From an uncultured bacterium (GTDB taxonomy: Bacteria > Actinomycetota > UBA4738 > HRBIN12), in assembly GCA_937881155.1 (NCBI GenBank), contig CALGFI010000038.1, forward strand, positions 1 through 10,052: a DNA stretch of 10,052 nt. Direction: 5' to 3'. Positions within the stretch are counted from its first letter, which is position 1. Each line of letters starts with the position of its first letter. Under the pieces are notes generated by a model. It worked only from the letters and a program-made list of their open reading frames with translations, ran no database searches and was not told where the DNA came from. Positions 1 through 7,013 of the stretch are shown here, one piece after another. Made by a program: the position numbers and the translations under genes.

Positions 1-3000
1 GCCGGGATCGACCTGTACACGTTCAGCGCGTTCATGATGGTCGGCGTCCCTGCGCTCACGGGGCTCGCGCTCGGCGCGTTCAGCTGGCGGCGACATCGCG
101 ACCCGCTGCTGTTCCTTCTGGTGATGCTGGCCACGGCGGCGTTGTTCATGACGACGCCGTACGTCGGCTACCTGGACAACCTCGTCGTCCTGTACTTCCT
201 CTCGTTGATCCTCGCCTTCTTCGAACCGGCTCGGACGTCGTGGGGTGCGCGGGTCGCGCTGTTCGTGCTGGGGATCGCCGCCGCGTACACGCACCCGACG
301 ACGTGCGTCGTGTTCGGGGCATCGTTGACTGCGCTGTTCGGCCTGCGCGTCCTGACGAGCCGATTCCACCTGGGACCCGCCTTGAAAGAGCTCGGGCCCT
401 CGCTCATGGCGACCGGCTTCGGGATGATCTTCGGCCTCGCGACGTGGCTCACGGCGCCGTGGGGCGTGGCCGGCTCCCTCGCCGACGCCGCGCTTCCGCC
501 GCCCTACACGCGCGAGGTCTTCATGAAGCGGCTGGACAGCTGGATCGACTCGCTCCAGCCGGCGATCGTCGTTCCGCTCATCCTGCTCGCGATCGGCTGG
601 ACGATCTGGCGCTCGCGCAGGGACCGACAGCCCTCGGACGGCTTCGGCACGATCTCGGCCGTCCTTCTTCTGCCGTTGATCGGATGCTTCGGTTGGGTCA
701 CCGGCGCCGCGTATCCGTACTACCGGTTCATGAACGCGACGGTCGCGCTGTTCGCTCTCACCGGTCTCGGCGCGTACGTCGCGATCAGGTGGCTGCTGGG
801 GCGCGAGGGCGCCGCGCGGATCGCGGGCGTAGTTGCATCGATGCTGATCGTCGCGTCGATCGGGTACGTCTGGGCGAGCGGCCGTGAGGCGTCGAACTGG
901 GCGGACCCCGATAGCCAGTGGATCGACCAGCCCACGCGAACGGCGCTCGCGGCGACCACGGCGATCGCCGAGTCTCGGCCGGACGATGCGCCGATCGTGT
1001 TCATCGTCGACTTCGGCGACACGTACCAGGCGTACGGATGGTCGAAGACGTTCACGAACGTCTCGAAGACCGGATTACCCGGCGATGCCGTCAAGCGATC
1101 CATGACGTACTTCGGCGACGTGAACTCGTTCCTCGCCGACGAGCCGACGGTCCTCACCGACCCGACCTACAACCGGATGTCTCGCGCGTTCCACGACGAG
1201 CTCACGCGTGTGCGCGAGGAGTATCCAGGCGAGCCCGTTGCGTTCCTCGTCCGGCAGTTCAACGAGGGTACGGCCAACGAGGAGCTGCTCGACTCGGGCG
1301 ACGAGTCGCTCCTGCCGCTGGGCTCCGACGTCGCCGTGGTAACGGGTGAGGGCCTGGCGACCCCATCCGCAGACTCGGTGGACGCGGCGCGCGCGGCCGA
1401 GGCGGAGGTCGCCGAGTTCTACGCCGAGCACCCGAACGCGTTCGGGAACGTCGGCCACAACCTGTGGGTGATCGTCGCGCTCGGGCTGTTGCTCGTCGTC
1501 CCCGGCGCGCTCGCCGCCCGGTTCGTCGGACTGGATGACGGGTGGCTGAAGGTCGCGCTGATCCCGGGCATCTCGATCGCGCTCACGGTCATCGCCGGCG
1601 TGATCGTCGTGGCGGTGCACCGCGCGCCGTTCGGAACGGCCGACGGGTGGGCGTCGCTTGTGCTCGCGACGGCATTCGGCGGTGCCCTTCGCGTCGGCGA
1701 GCGCCCGATTCTCCGAGTGCTGAACGCAATCGGCGAGTTCTTCAACCGGATGTTCTCGACCTTCTCGAACGCGGACTTCGCCGCGCTGATGGGCGTGCAG
1801 TTCCTCGTCCTCGCCGCCGACGGTCTGGTCCGAGGGGCGATCGCCAAGTCCATCGCCTTCGGTGGTCAGGAGGGGTTCGACATCACGACCGTCCCGTCGG
1901 CCGACTACCTGTTGAAGGTCGTGCTGGCGCTCTACGTGCCGTACACGTTCCTGTCCCCGTTCATCGGCGTGCTCATCGACCGGTTCGAACGCCGCCGAGT
2001 GCTGGCCGTGTCGAGCGTCGCCACCGCCGTGGTGACGACGCTGCTCGCGATCGCAATCCTCGTCCCGCTCGGCGACGACACCTCCGAGGGCAACGTCGCC
2101 GCGACCGCCGGCCTCGTCGTCGCGATGCTCGTGATGCAGGCATGCGTCAGGGTCATGCTCGCCGCGAAGTCCGCCGCGCTCCCCGGTGTCCTGCGCGGGC
2201 GTGACCTGCTGAACGGCAACGGCCTGTCGCAGGCTGGCGGCGCGCTGTTCCAGGTGCTCGGCGCGGGCGTCGCGTTCGGCGCCGGCGGCGCGGTGCCGGC
2301 GTGGATCGTCGTGGTCCTCGGCGGAGGGGCGCTCGTAGTCGCGGCCGTCGTTGCGGGACGGATCCGGCGGATGGAGGCGTCGCCCCACGCGACGTCGTTC
2401 GCCCAAGAGGCCAAGCGAGTGATCGGCGACATCGTGAACGGCATCCGCGAGGTCGCGCGCCGTCCGGCCGCGGCGCTCGGTCTGTCGTCCTTCCAGATGC
2501 TGCGCTATCAGTTCTGGGGATTCACCCTCGGCGTGTTCGCGTTGTACGCGCGCTCGCTGATCGCCGGCGGCGACGTCGACACGGTGGCGCTGGGGCTCGT
2601 CGGCGGCGGCGGCCTCGTCGGCGGAGGTCTCGGCCTGGTCCTCGCGCAGCGGTGGAAGGACCGCATTCCGCCCATCCGGCTCCTCCTCGGCTCGATGCTC
2701 GTCCTCGGCGGGAGCTCGTTCGTGTTCGGGTTCTGGGTGAGCGTCGCGGGCTTCGCGGCGCTCCTGTTCTGTGGGTTCTTCGCGTTCTTCCTCGGGAAGA
2801 TCTCGGCGGACACGATCGTTCAGCAGGCCATGCCGGACGACTTCCGCGGGCGTGCGTTCGCGCTGTTCGACATCGCGTACAACCTCGGCTTCATCGTCCC
2901 CGCGGTGATCCTCGTTCTCGTGTGGGACGAGGGCCGGGCCGGCGCCCTACTCGTCGCATCGGGCGCGGTGTTCCTCGTGCTCACGGCGTTGATCGCCCGG

Positions 3001-3060
3001 TGGGCACGCGCGATCCGAGACGAGCTCGCGCCGCAGGACGATCTGGTGGACGCGCGCTGA
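1..3060 (+). CDS. Large membrane fusion protein: GT-C-like N-terminal region plus MFS transporter (5' end outside window)
   Basis: The frame is open from base 1, so the true start lies upstream; the Met at 34 is only the first Met inside the window. Three parts are visible. From 34 to about 880 there are roughly nine or ten hydrophobic helices, one carrying a THPTT motif, in the style of GT-C glycosyltransferases or related polyisoprenyl-linked membrane enzymes; no GT-C catalytic motif can be confirmed because the N-terminus is missing. From about 885 to 1455 there is a polar, probably extracytoplasmic domain. Two or three further helices (about 1462-1690) lead into an MFS domain (about 1768-3030). 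This has a textbook motif A, GVLIDRFERRR, near 1966-1998, and an RGRAFALFDIAYNLGF segment near 2848 typical of the MFS_3/EntS-like exporter group. The protein probably exports or handles an envelope-linked or lipophilic substrate, but this is inference. MFS assignment is strong; the N-terminal assignment is tentative. Confidence 0.85.
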   Translation, partial: AGIDLYTFSAFMMVGVPALTGLALGAFSWRRHRDPLLFLLVMLATAALFMTTPYVGYLDNLVVLYFLSLILAFFEPARTSWGARVALFVLGIAAAYTHPTTCVVFGASLTALFGLRVLTSRFHLGPALKELGPSLMATGFGMIFGLATWLTAPWGVAGSLADAALPPPYTREVFMKRLDSWIDSLQPAIVVPLILLAIGWTIWRSRRDRQPSDGFGTISAVLLLPLIGCFGWVTGAAYPYYRFMNATVALFALTGLGAYVAIRWLLGREGAARIAGVVASMLIVASIGYVWASGREASNWADPDSQWIDQPTRTALAATTAIAESRPDDAPIVFIVDFGDTYQAYGWSKTFTNVSKTGLPGDAVKRSMTYFGDVNSFLADEPTVLTDPTYNRMSRAFHDELTRVREEYPGEPVAFLVRQFNEGTANEELLDSGDESLLPLGSDVAVVTGEGLATPSADSVDAARAAEAEVAEFYAEHPNAFGNVGHNLWVIVALGLLLVVPGALAARFVGLDDGWLKVALIPGISIALTVIAGVIVVAVHRAPFGTADGWASLVLATAFGGALRVGERPILRVLNAIGEFFNRMFSTFSNADFAALMGVQFLVLAADGLVRGAIAKSIAFGGQEGFDITTVPSADYLLKVVLALYVPYTFLSPFIGVLIDRFERRRVLAVSSVATAVVTTLLAIAILVPLGDDTSEGNVAATAGLVVAMLVMQACVRVMLAAKSAALPGVLRGRDLLNGNGLSQAGGALFQVLGAGVAFGAGGAVPAWIVVVLGGGALVVAAVVAGRIRRMEASPHATSFAQEAKRVIGDIVNGIREVARRPAAALGLSSFQMLRYQFWGFTLGVFALYARSLIAGGDVDTVALGLVGGGGLVGGGLGLVLAQRWKDRIPPIRLLLGSMLVLGGSSFVFGFWVSVAGFAALLFCGFFAFFLGKISADTIVQQAMPDDFRGRAFALFDIAYNLGFIVPAVILVLVWDEGRAGALLVASGAVFLVLTALIARWARAIRDELAPQDDLVDAR

Positions 3061-3593
3061 TGCCGGGTCCTCCGTCACCGGATCCCGTCAGCCAGGCCGC
3101 GGAGTACGTTCAACACCTGCTCGGGCTCCTAGGCCACGATGACCCCGCGGACGCCCAGGCGACCGCGCCGGCGGCGTGGCGCTCGCTGGTCGATGAGGCC
3201 GGAGAAGTGCTACGCGACCGGCCCGAGCCGAAGGAATGGTCCGTGCTCGAATGCGTCGGTCACGCAGTCGACGCCGAGATCGTGACGTCGGCGAGGTACC
3301 GGTGGATCGTCGCGCACGACCAGCCGGCGCTCATCGGTTACGACCAAGACCTATGGGTCGATCGTCTCCGACACCGTGAGGACGACCCTCAAAGGCTGCT
3401 CGAGGTTCTCGCTGCGCTTCGCGCCTCGAACATCGAACTCTGGCGGCGATCTTCCGAGGCCGAGCGCCAGCGGTTCGGGGTGCACGCCGAACGCGGGAAC
3501 GAGAGCTTCGACCTGCTGTTCCGCATGATCGCGGGGCACGACCGGTTCCATCTGGCGCAGGGTCGCCGGGCCCTCGAAGCCGCTCGCGTCTAG
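3060..3593 (+). CDS. DinB-superfamily (DinB_2-like) putative metal-dependent protein
   Basis: This 177-residue protein has the four-helix-bundle layout of the DinB/YfiT superfamily. His68 sits in ECVGHAVDAE, and a C-terminal His160-x3-His164 pair sits in AGHDRFHLAQ; together they match the three-His metal site of the family. Members include thiol-S-transferases (bacillithiol or mycothiol dependent) and damage-induced proteins of unknown role, so the substrate is not predictable here. The ATG at 3060 shares its A with the TGA stop of the preceding membrane gene (TGATG), a translational-coupling arrangement, which is why this start was chosen over further upstream in-frame codons lying inside that gene. 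The coupling suggests co-expression with the transporter. The family call is fairly sure; function is unknown. Confidence 0.87.
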   Translation: MPGPPSPDPVSQAAEYVQHLLGLLGHDDPADAQATAPAAWRSLVDEAGEVLRDRPEPKEWSVLECVGHAVDAEIVTSARYRWIVAHDQPALIGYDQDLWVDRLRHREDDPQRLLEVLAALRASNIELWRRSSEAERQRFGVHAERGNESFDLLFRMIAGHDRFHLAQGRRALEAARV

Positions 3594-3608
3594 GGAACCG
3601 CTCGCGAG
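3583..3608. terminator. Possible bidirectional hairpin between convergent genes
   Basis: CTCGCG (3583-3588) can pair with CGCGAG (3603-3608) around a 14-nt loop, over the tail of the DinB gene and the gap before the convergent small gene. There is no T tract on either side and the stem is only 6 bp. Position favours a terminator role, while the structure alone is weak. The 9-bp direct repeat CCGCTCGCG (3580-3588 and 3598-3606) overlaps it. Confidence 0.2.
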
Positions 3609-3612
3609 GTGG

Positions 3613-3906
3613 CTACGAAGTTGGATCGAACCCTTGGATCGTCGACTCGAACTCCGGGAAGTACCTCGAGATCACCGAGACGTCGAAGCGGGGAAGGATC
3701 GACTCTTTCGGTTCCCGGTCGAGCAGGAACTCGAAGCACGCGCGGACGAAGTCCTCGGGGGTTCCGTACTTCGTGCCGAGCCGATCGTAGTCGCTCGCGG
3801 AGAGCGTGACGTCGTGCTCCGTGCTCGAGTCGTCGTCGCGGATGCTGACGTGGAACGTCGACGTGACCGGCTGGCGGTCGCTTGGCTGGACGGTGATCTC
3901 GGCCAC
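3613..3906 (-). CDS. Small acidic conserved-looking hypothetical protein (97 aa)
   Basis: I do not recognise a named family with certainty. The protein has no signal peptide or membrane helix. The N-terminal half looks like a short beta-rich segment (TSTFHVSIRDDD, then HDVTLSASDYDRL). The C-terminal half has a PEDFVRACFEFLLDREP helix followed by ILPRFDVSVISRYFPEFE, and the composition is balanced, unlike the Arg-rich shadow frames around it. I have the impression that similar short proteins with a FDVSVISRYFPEFE-like ending occur in other Actinobacteria, but that is memory, not a search. It starts at GTG, with a TACGAT box 9 nt upstream, and ends 19 bp from the convergent DinB gene. It is divergent from the hydrolase gene at 3945, so the two promoters are packed into about 38 bp. 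Confidence 0.8.
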   Translation of the reverse strand: MAEITVQPSDRQPVTSTFHVSIRDDDSSTEHDVTLSASDYDRLGTKYGTPEDFVRACFEFLLDREPKESILPRFDVSVISRYFPEFESTIQGFDPTS

Positions 3907-3915
3907 GGATCGGGA

Positions 3916-3921
3916 ATCGTA
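3916..3921 (-). promoter_or_regulatory. -10-like box for the 97-aa gene
   Basis: Read on the minus strand this is TACGAT, matching the TANNNT -10 consensus. It lies 9 nt upstream of the GTG start, so transcription would begin within a few bases of the start codon. No -35 element is obvious. Confidence 0.4.
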
Positions 3922-3932
3922 CGAGCCGCCCG

Positions 3933-3938
3933 TACGCT
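3933..3938 (+). promoter_or_regulatory. -10-like box giving a leaderless hydrolase transcript
   Basis: TACGCT is followed by exactly 6 nt and then the GTG start at 3945, so the expected transcription start coincides with the start codon. No Shine-Dalgarno sequence is present, which agrees with a leaderless mRNA. It is only 11 bp from the opposing box at 3916-3921. Confidence 0.5.
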
Positions 3939-3944
3939 TAGGCG

Positions 3945-4730
3945 GTGCCGGAGATCCGAACCGACGACGCGACCCTCTTCTGCGAGGTCGAGGGCGAGGG
4001 TGAGCCCGTCACCGTGCTCGCGCACGGACTGACGAACAACCGCAACGAGCTCGCTGCGTTTACACCGCTCGTGCCGGGGACGAAGGTCCGTTTCGATTTT
4101 CGGGGACACGGTCGCTCGAGCAGCCCCCCCGACAGGTACCGGTTCGCCGACCTCGCTCGCGACGTGGACGCCGTGGCGAATACGTTCGGTGCGAGGGTCG
4201 CCGTCGGAACGTCGCTCGGTGCCGGTGCGGTCGGGAACCTCGTCTGTCGCGTTCCGGACCGGTTCGAGCGCATGGTGTGGCTGCTACCCGCGGGCCTCGA
4301 CCGCCCGTTCACGCTCGCCGATCGGTACCAGCGGTTGGCCGGCGATCTCGAGGGCAAGACCCCCCAGGAAGCGCTCGACGCGGTGCTGAACGACCCGCAG
4401 CGCGTCGCTCGGTATCTGGAGACGCCGTGGCGCCTGGAGCTCGACCGCGTCCTGTGGGAGCACGGCGACCCGGACGGACTCGCTCGCGCGATCCGTGGAG
4501 CCGTCACCGATTTCCCGATCCCCGATCGAGAGCTCCTACGAGAGGTCCGCATCCCCACGTTGATCGTGTCGATCGAGGGCGACGAGGTCCACCTGGCCGA
4601 GGTGGCGCGCATCCTGGCCGACCTCATGCCGAACGCGGAGCTGATCGCGTTCGACGACCAAGAGGACCTGTTTCGGCAGATCCCCGCGCTCGTGCACCGC
4701 GTGTCCGCGTTCATCGGCGAAGCCGCGTAG
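3945..4730 (+). CDS. Alpha/beta-hydrolase-fold protein with a non-canonical catalytic triad
   Basis: This is a 261-residue protein of normal family length. VLAHGL (24-29) is the oxyanion-hole HG motif, DFRGHGRS (51-58) is the usual strand-4 turn, and GTSLGAG (88-94) is the nucleophile elbow with Ser90. EGDEVHLAE (211-219) follows the strand that normally holds the acid, here probably Asp213. The place where the family has GH before the last helix reads FDDQEDLFRQIP (236-247), so the expected catalytic His is an acidic or Gln residue; the nearest following His is His251, about ten residues later. It may be a non-hydrolytic member (as with some haloperoxidase-like or binding relatives), may use another residue, or may be inactive. 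The GTG start is chosen for the TACGCT box 6 nt upstream. It is cytosolic, with no signal peptide. Substrate unknown. Confidence 0.88.
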   Translation: MPEIRTDDATLFCEVEGEGEPVTVLAHGLTNNRNELAAFTPLVPGTKVRFDFRGHGRSSSPPDRYRFADLARDVDAVANTFGARVAVGTSLGAGAVGNLVCRVPDRFERMVWLLPAGLDRPFTLADRYQRLAGDLEGKTPQEALDAVLNDPQRVARYLETPWRLELDRVLWEHGDPDGLARAIRGAVTDFPIPDRELLREVRIPTLIVSIEGDEVHLAEVARILADLMPNAELIAFDDQEDLFRQIPALVHRVSAFIGEAA

Positions 4731-4733
4731 TCT
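4728..4733 (+). promoter_or_regulatory. Weak -10-like box ahead of the DUF1684 gene
   Basis: TAGTCT overlaps the stop codon of the hydrolase gene. It would start transcription near 4740, giving a leader of about 30 nt with a GGAG (4766-4769) close to the ATG at 4772. A single hexamer in GC-rich DNA is weak evidence, and read-through from the hydrolase gene is equally possible. Confidence 0.25.
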
Positions 4734-4771
4734 GGAATGGGCGCGCGCGCCGACGCGTTGACGATGGAGCG

Positions 4772-5317
4772 ATGAGCGAGCTCGACGAGTTCCGCGCAGA
4801 GAAGGACGAGTTCTTCCGCGAGCATCCGCAGTCGCCGCTCACGCCCGAACAGCGCTCGTCCTTCGGAGGGCTGAAGTACTTCCCCGAGAACCCAGATCTC
4901 GCCCTGCGGGCCGAGCTCATCACCGAGGGCGTCGATCTCCGGGAGCGCATCGTCATGCAGACGACGACCGGCGACCAGCAGGACTACCATCGTGCGGGCG
5001 CGATCGAGTTCGACATCGACGGCGAGCGCGCCCGTTTGACCCTGTATGCATCCCCAGACATGCACGATCTGTTCCTGCCGTTCCGCGACGCGACGAGCGG
5101 CGGGGAGACCTACGGCGCCGGCCGATACGTGGAAGTGGATCCGCCCGACGCGGACGGACGCGTCGTCGTGGATTTCAACTACGCCTACAGCCCATCCTGC
5201 GCGTACAACCCGAACTGGTCCTGTCCGATCCCACCGGGCGAGAACTGGGTGACGGTTCCGATCCGCGCGGGCGAGAAGACCTTCCCCGGCGCGCACCAGG
5301 TTTCGGTCGGCTCGTAG
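4772..5317 (+). CDS. DUF1684 family protein
   Basis: The 181-residue product follows the DUF1684 pattern closely. An N-terminal FRAEKDEFFREHPQSPL (7-23) is followed by FGGLKYFPEN (31-40). The central beta-rich part ends in the signature DFNYAYSPSCAYNP (134-147), then SCPIPPGENW (150-159) and IRAGEKTF (164-171). The two Cys (143 and 151) and the PPGEN segment are hallmark positions. The biochemical role of the family is not established; the fold is beta-rich and no catalytic chemistry can be assigned here. There is no signal peptide or membrane helix. The ATG has a GGAG only 2 nt upstream, shorter than ideal. The gene lies 41 nt after the hydrolase and 36 nt before the AlaX gene, all on the same strand, but AlaX appears to have its own promoter. 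Confidence 0.9.
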   Translation: MSELDEFRAEKDEFFREHPQSPLTPEQRSSFGGLKYFPENPDLALRAELITEGVDLRERIVMQTTTGDQQDYHRAGAIEFDIDGERARLTLYASPDMHDLFLPFRDATSGGETYGAGRYVEVDPPDADGRVVVDFNYAYSPSCAYNPNWSCPIPPGENWVTVPIRAGEKTFPGAHQVSVGS

Positions 5318-5340
5318 CCCGGGTCGTTCTAGGCGTTCGA

Positions 5341-5346
5341 TACGCT
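5341..5346 (+). promoter_or_regulatory. -10-like box for the AlaX-EamA operon
   Basis: TACGCT, the same hexamer as ahead of the gene at 3945, lies 7 nt upstream of the GTG at 5354. The arrangement predicts a leaderless transcript and favours GTG 5354 over the in-frame TTG at 5348, which would lie at or before the transcription start. No clear -35 element. Confidence 0.5.
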
Positions 5347-5353
5347 CTTGCGC

Positions 5354-6067
5354 GTGACCGAGGAGCTGTTCTCCGTCGAGGCATACGCGCGAACGTGCGA
5401 GGCGACGGTCACCGCCGTCACCGACGACGGCGTCGTTCTGGACCGGACGGTGTTCTACGCGCGGAGCGGTGGGCAGCCCGGCGACACCGGGACGTTGCGG
5501 TGGGAGGGCGGCCAGCGTCGGGTCGCCGACACCCTGAAGAAGGGCGGCTTGCTGCTGCACGTGGTGGACGACAAGGCCCCGGCAGCCGGAACGGCGGTCG
5601 TCGCCGATATCGACTGGGATCGTCGGCACACCCTCATGCGAACGCATACGGCTCTCCATGCGCTCTCGGCGATCGTGTTTCGCGACTACGGTGCGAAGGT
5701 CACCGGCGGAAACATGGAGCCGGGCGCGGCGCGGATGGACTTCGAGCTCGAATCGATCACGCCGGAGTTCGGACGCGAGGTCGAAGAGAAGCTGAACGCC
5801 GAACTCTCCGCGGACCGGCCCGTGAAGGTGACCTTCCTCGCTCGCGAGGTCGCGCTCGCCGATCCCGATCTGATCCGGACGAAGGTGAATCTGATCCCCG
5901 AGGCGGTCGACCCGATCCGGGTGATCGAGATCGAAGGGCTCGACAAGCAGGCCGACGGCGGTACGCACGTGCGCTCGACCGGCGAGGTTGGTGCGGTCCG
6001 AGTCGCGAAGACGGAGAACAAGGGCAAGGCCTTCAAGCGGATGCGCATCGAGCTCGTCGACGCCTGA
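5354..6067 (+). CDS. Alanyl-tRNA editing protein (AlaX-like trans-editing deacylase)
   Basis: This 237-residue free-standing homologue of the AlaRS editing domain is predicted to hydrolyse Ser- or Gly-mischarged tRNA-Ala in the cytoplasm. RSGGQPGDTG (37-46) belongs to the N-terminal beta-barrel subdomain and matches the FYA-SGGQ-D-G pattern of the family. THTALH (97-102) gives the HxxxH zinc pair, His98 and His102. The second zinc motif, normally Cys-x3-His in CGGTH, reads QADGGTHVRSTGEVG (199-213), so His205 is kept but the Cys position is Asp201. The length and the absence of a catalytic aminoacylation domain fit AlaX rather than AlaRS. The GTG at 5354 is preferred because of the TACGCT box 7 nt upstream. 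The stop is followed 3 nt later by the EamA gene, so the two are probably one operon. Confidence 0.93.
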   Translation: MTEELFSVEAYARTCEATVTAVTDDGVVLDRTVFYARSGGQPGDTGTLRWEGGQRRVADTLKKGGLLLHVVDDKAPAAGTAVVADIDWDRRHTLMRTHTALHALSAIVFRDYGAKVTGGNMEPGAARMDFELESITPEFGREVEEKLNAELSADRPVKVTFLAREVALADPDLIRTKVNLIPEAVDPIRVIEIEGLDKQADGGTHVRSTGEVGAVRVAKTENKGKAFKRMRIELVDA

Positions 6068-6070
6068 GGC

Positions 6071-6988
6071 GTGACGACGTCAACCGACGCCGCGACGCGG
6101 CGCGATCTCTTCGGCGGAGTGCTTGCGGCGGCGGCGTCGCTCCAGTTCGGCGTCATCGTCGTGGTCGGGAAGCGCGTGCTGGAGCGCGGCATGACGGTGG
6201 AGTCGATGCTCGCGTTCCGGTTCTGGGTCGCCGCATCGCTGTTGGTGCTCGTGCTGCTCGCGTTGCGCCGGCCGGTCCTGGCGGCGCCCGGCGAGCGCGT
6301 CGGAACTGCCGCGCTCGCCGTCTTCGGCTACGGCGTCGAGGCGACCTTCTTCTTCACCGCCGCGCGTCACGGAACCGCAGCCGCCGTCACGCTCCTGTTC
6401 TTCACGTATCCGGTCTTCGTGACGATCGGCGCATGGTTCGTCGGACGCGGAGCGCCGGCGCGTCTCACCGTCGCCGCGTTGGTGCTCGCCGTCGTCGGAG
6501 CGGGGGTCGTCGCGGGGACCGGCGCGGGCTTGTCGGTCGAGACGACCGGCGTCGTGTTCGCCCTCGCCGCGGCACTGACGTACAGCGCCTACCTCCTCGG
6601 CGCCGACGCGGTGCTTCGCCGAACGCATCCGCTCACGAGCGCGATGTGGATCAGCGCCGGCGCCTCGATCGGACTGTTCGTGTTCTCCACGGTGTCCGGC
6701 CGGTACACCTCGCCGACGTCGGCCGCCGACTGGTGGTTACTGCTGGCGATGGGCGCCGCGTCGGCAGGCGCGTTCGTGTGCCTCATGGGCGCCCTGCAAC
6801 GGATCGGCGCGGTTCGAACGGCGATCGTCTCGGCCACCGAGCCGCTGTCGGCCGCGCTCCTCGGGTACGGGTTCCTGGACGAGGCCGTCGACGCCGGTAC
6901 GGCGATCGGAGGAGGGCTCATCCTCGTTGCGGCCGTGATGGCCAGTCTCGCGCGCGCCGCGATGCCGCGCGAGCAGCAGATCCCCTGA
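6071..6988 (+). CDS. EamA/DMT-superfamily permease
   Basis: This 305-residue inner-membrane protein has about ten hydrophobic helices and the two-fold repeat of EamA domains, the usual size for drug/metabolite transporters. The first repeat includes the GVIVVVGKRVLERGM and RFWVAAS segments (helices 1-2) and the FFFTAARHGTAAAVTLLFFTYPVFV segment split by short loops. The second repeat ends with ATEPLSAALLGYGFLDEAVDAG and a final GGGLILVAAVMA helix, where the EP plus late acidic residue pattern is characteristic. Such proteins usually export amino acids or other small metabolites; the substrate is not readable from sequence. It starts at GTG three bases after the AlaX stop with no strong ribosome-binding site, consistent with translational coupling. 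It ends 25 bp from the convergent hydrolase. Confidence 0.92.
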   Translation: MTTSTDAATRRDLFGGVLAAAASLQFGVIVVVGKRVLERGMTVESMLAFRFWVAASLLVLVLLALRRPVLAAPGERVGTAALAVFGYGVEATFFFTAARHGTAAAVTLLFFTYPVFVTIGAWFVGRGAPARLTVAALVLAVVGAGVVAGTGAGLSVETTGVVFALAAALTYSAYLLGADAVLRRTHPLTSAMWISAGASIGLFVFSTVSGRYTSPTSAADWWLLLAMGAASAGAFVCLMGALQRIGAVRTAIVSATEPLSAALLGYGFLDEAVDAGTAIGGGLILVAAVMASLARAAMPREQQIP

Positions 6989-7013
6989 CCGAGAGACCGC
7001 TGTTCGTCGACCG

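Noticed and set aside
1075..2406. A 443-codon minus-strand frame opposite the MFS fusion gene.
   Set aside because: Low-complexity, His/Arg/Asp-rich, no domain; the plus strand encodes clear membrane helices and MFS motif A.
3938..5968. A 676-codon open frame on the minus strand opposite the hydrolase, DUF1684 and AlaX genes.
   Set aside because: It is antisense to three recognisable genes with intact motifs. Its translation is Arg/Ser/His-rich with no recognisable domain, as expected from antisense frames in GC-rich DNA.
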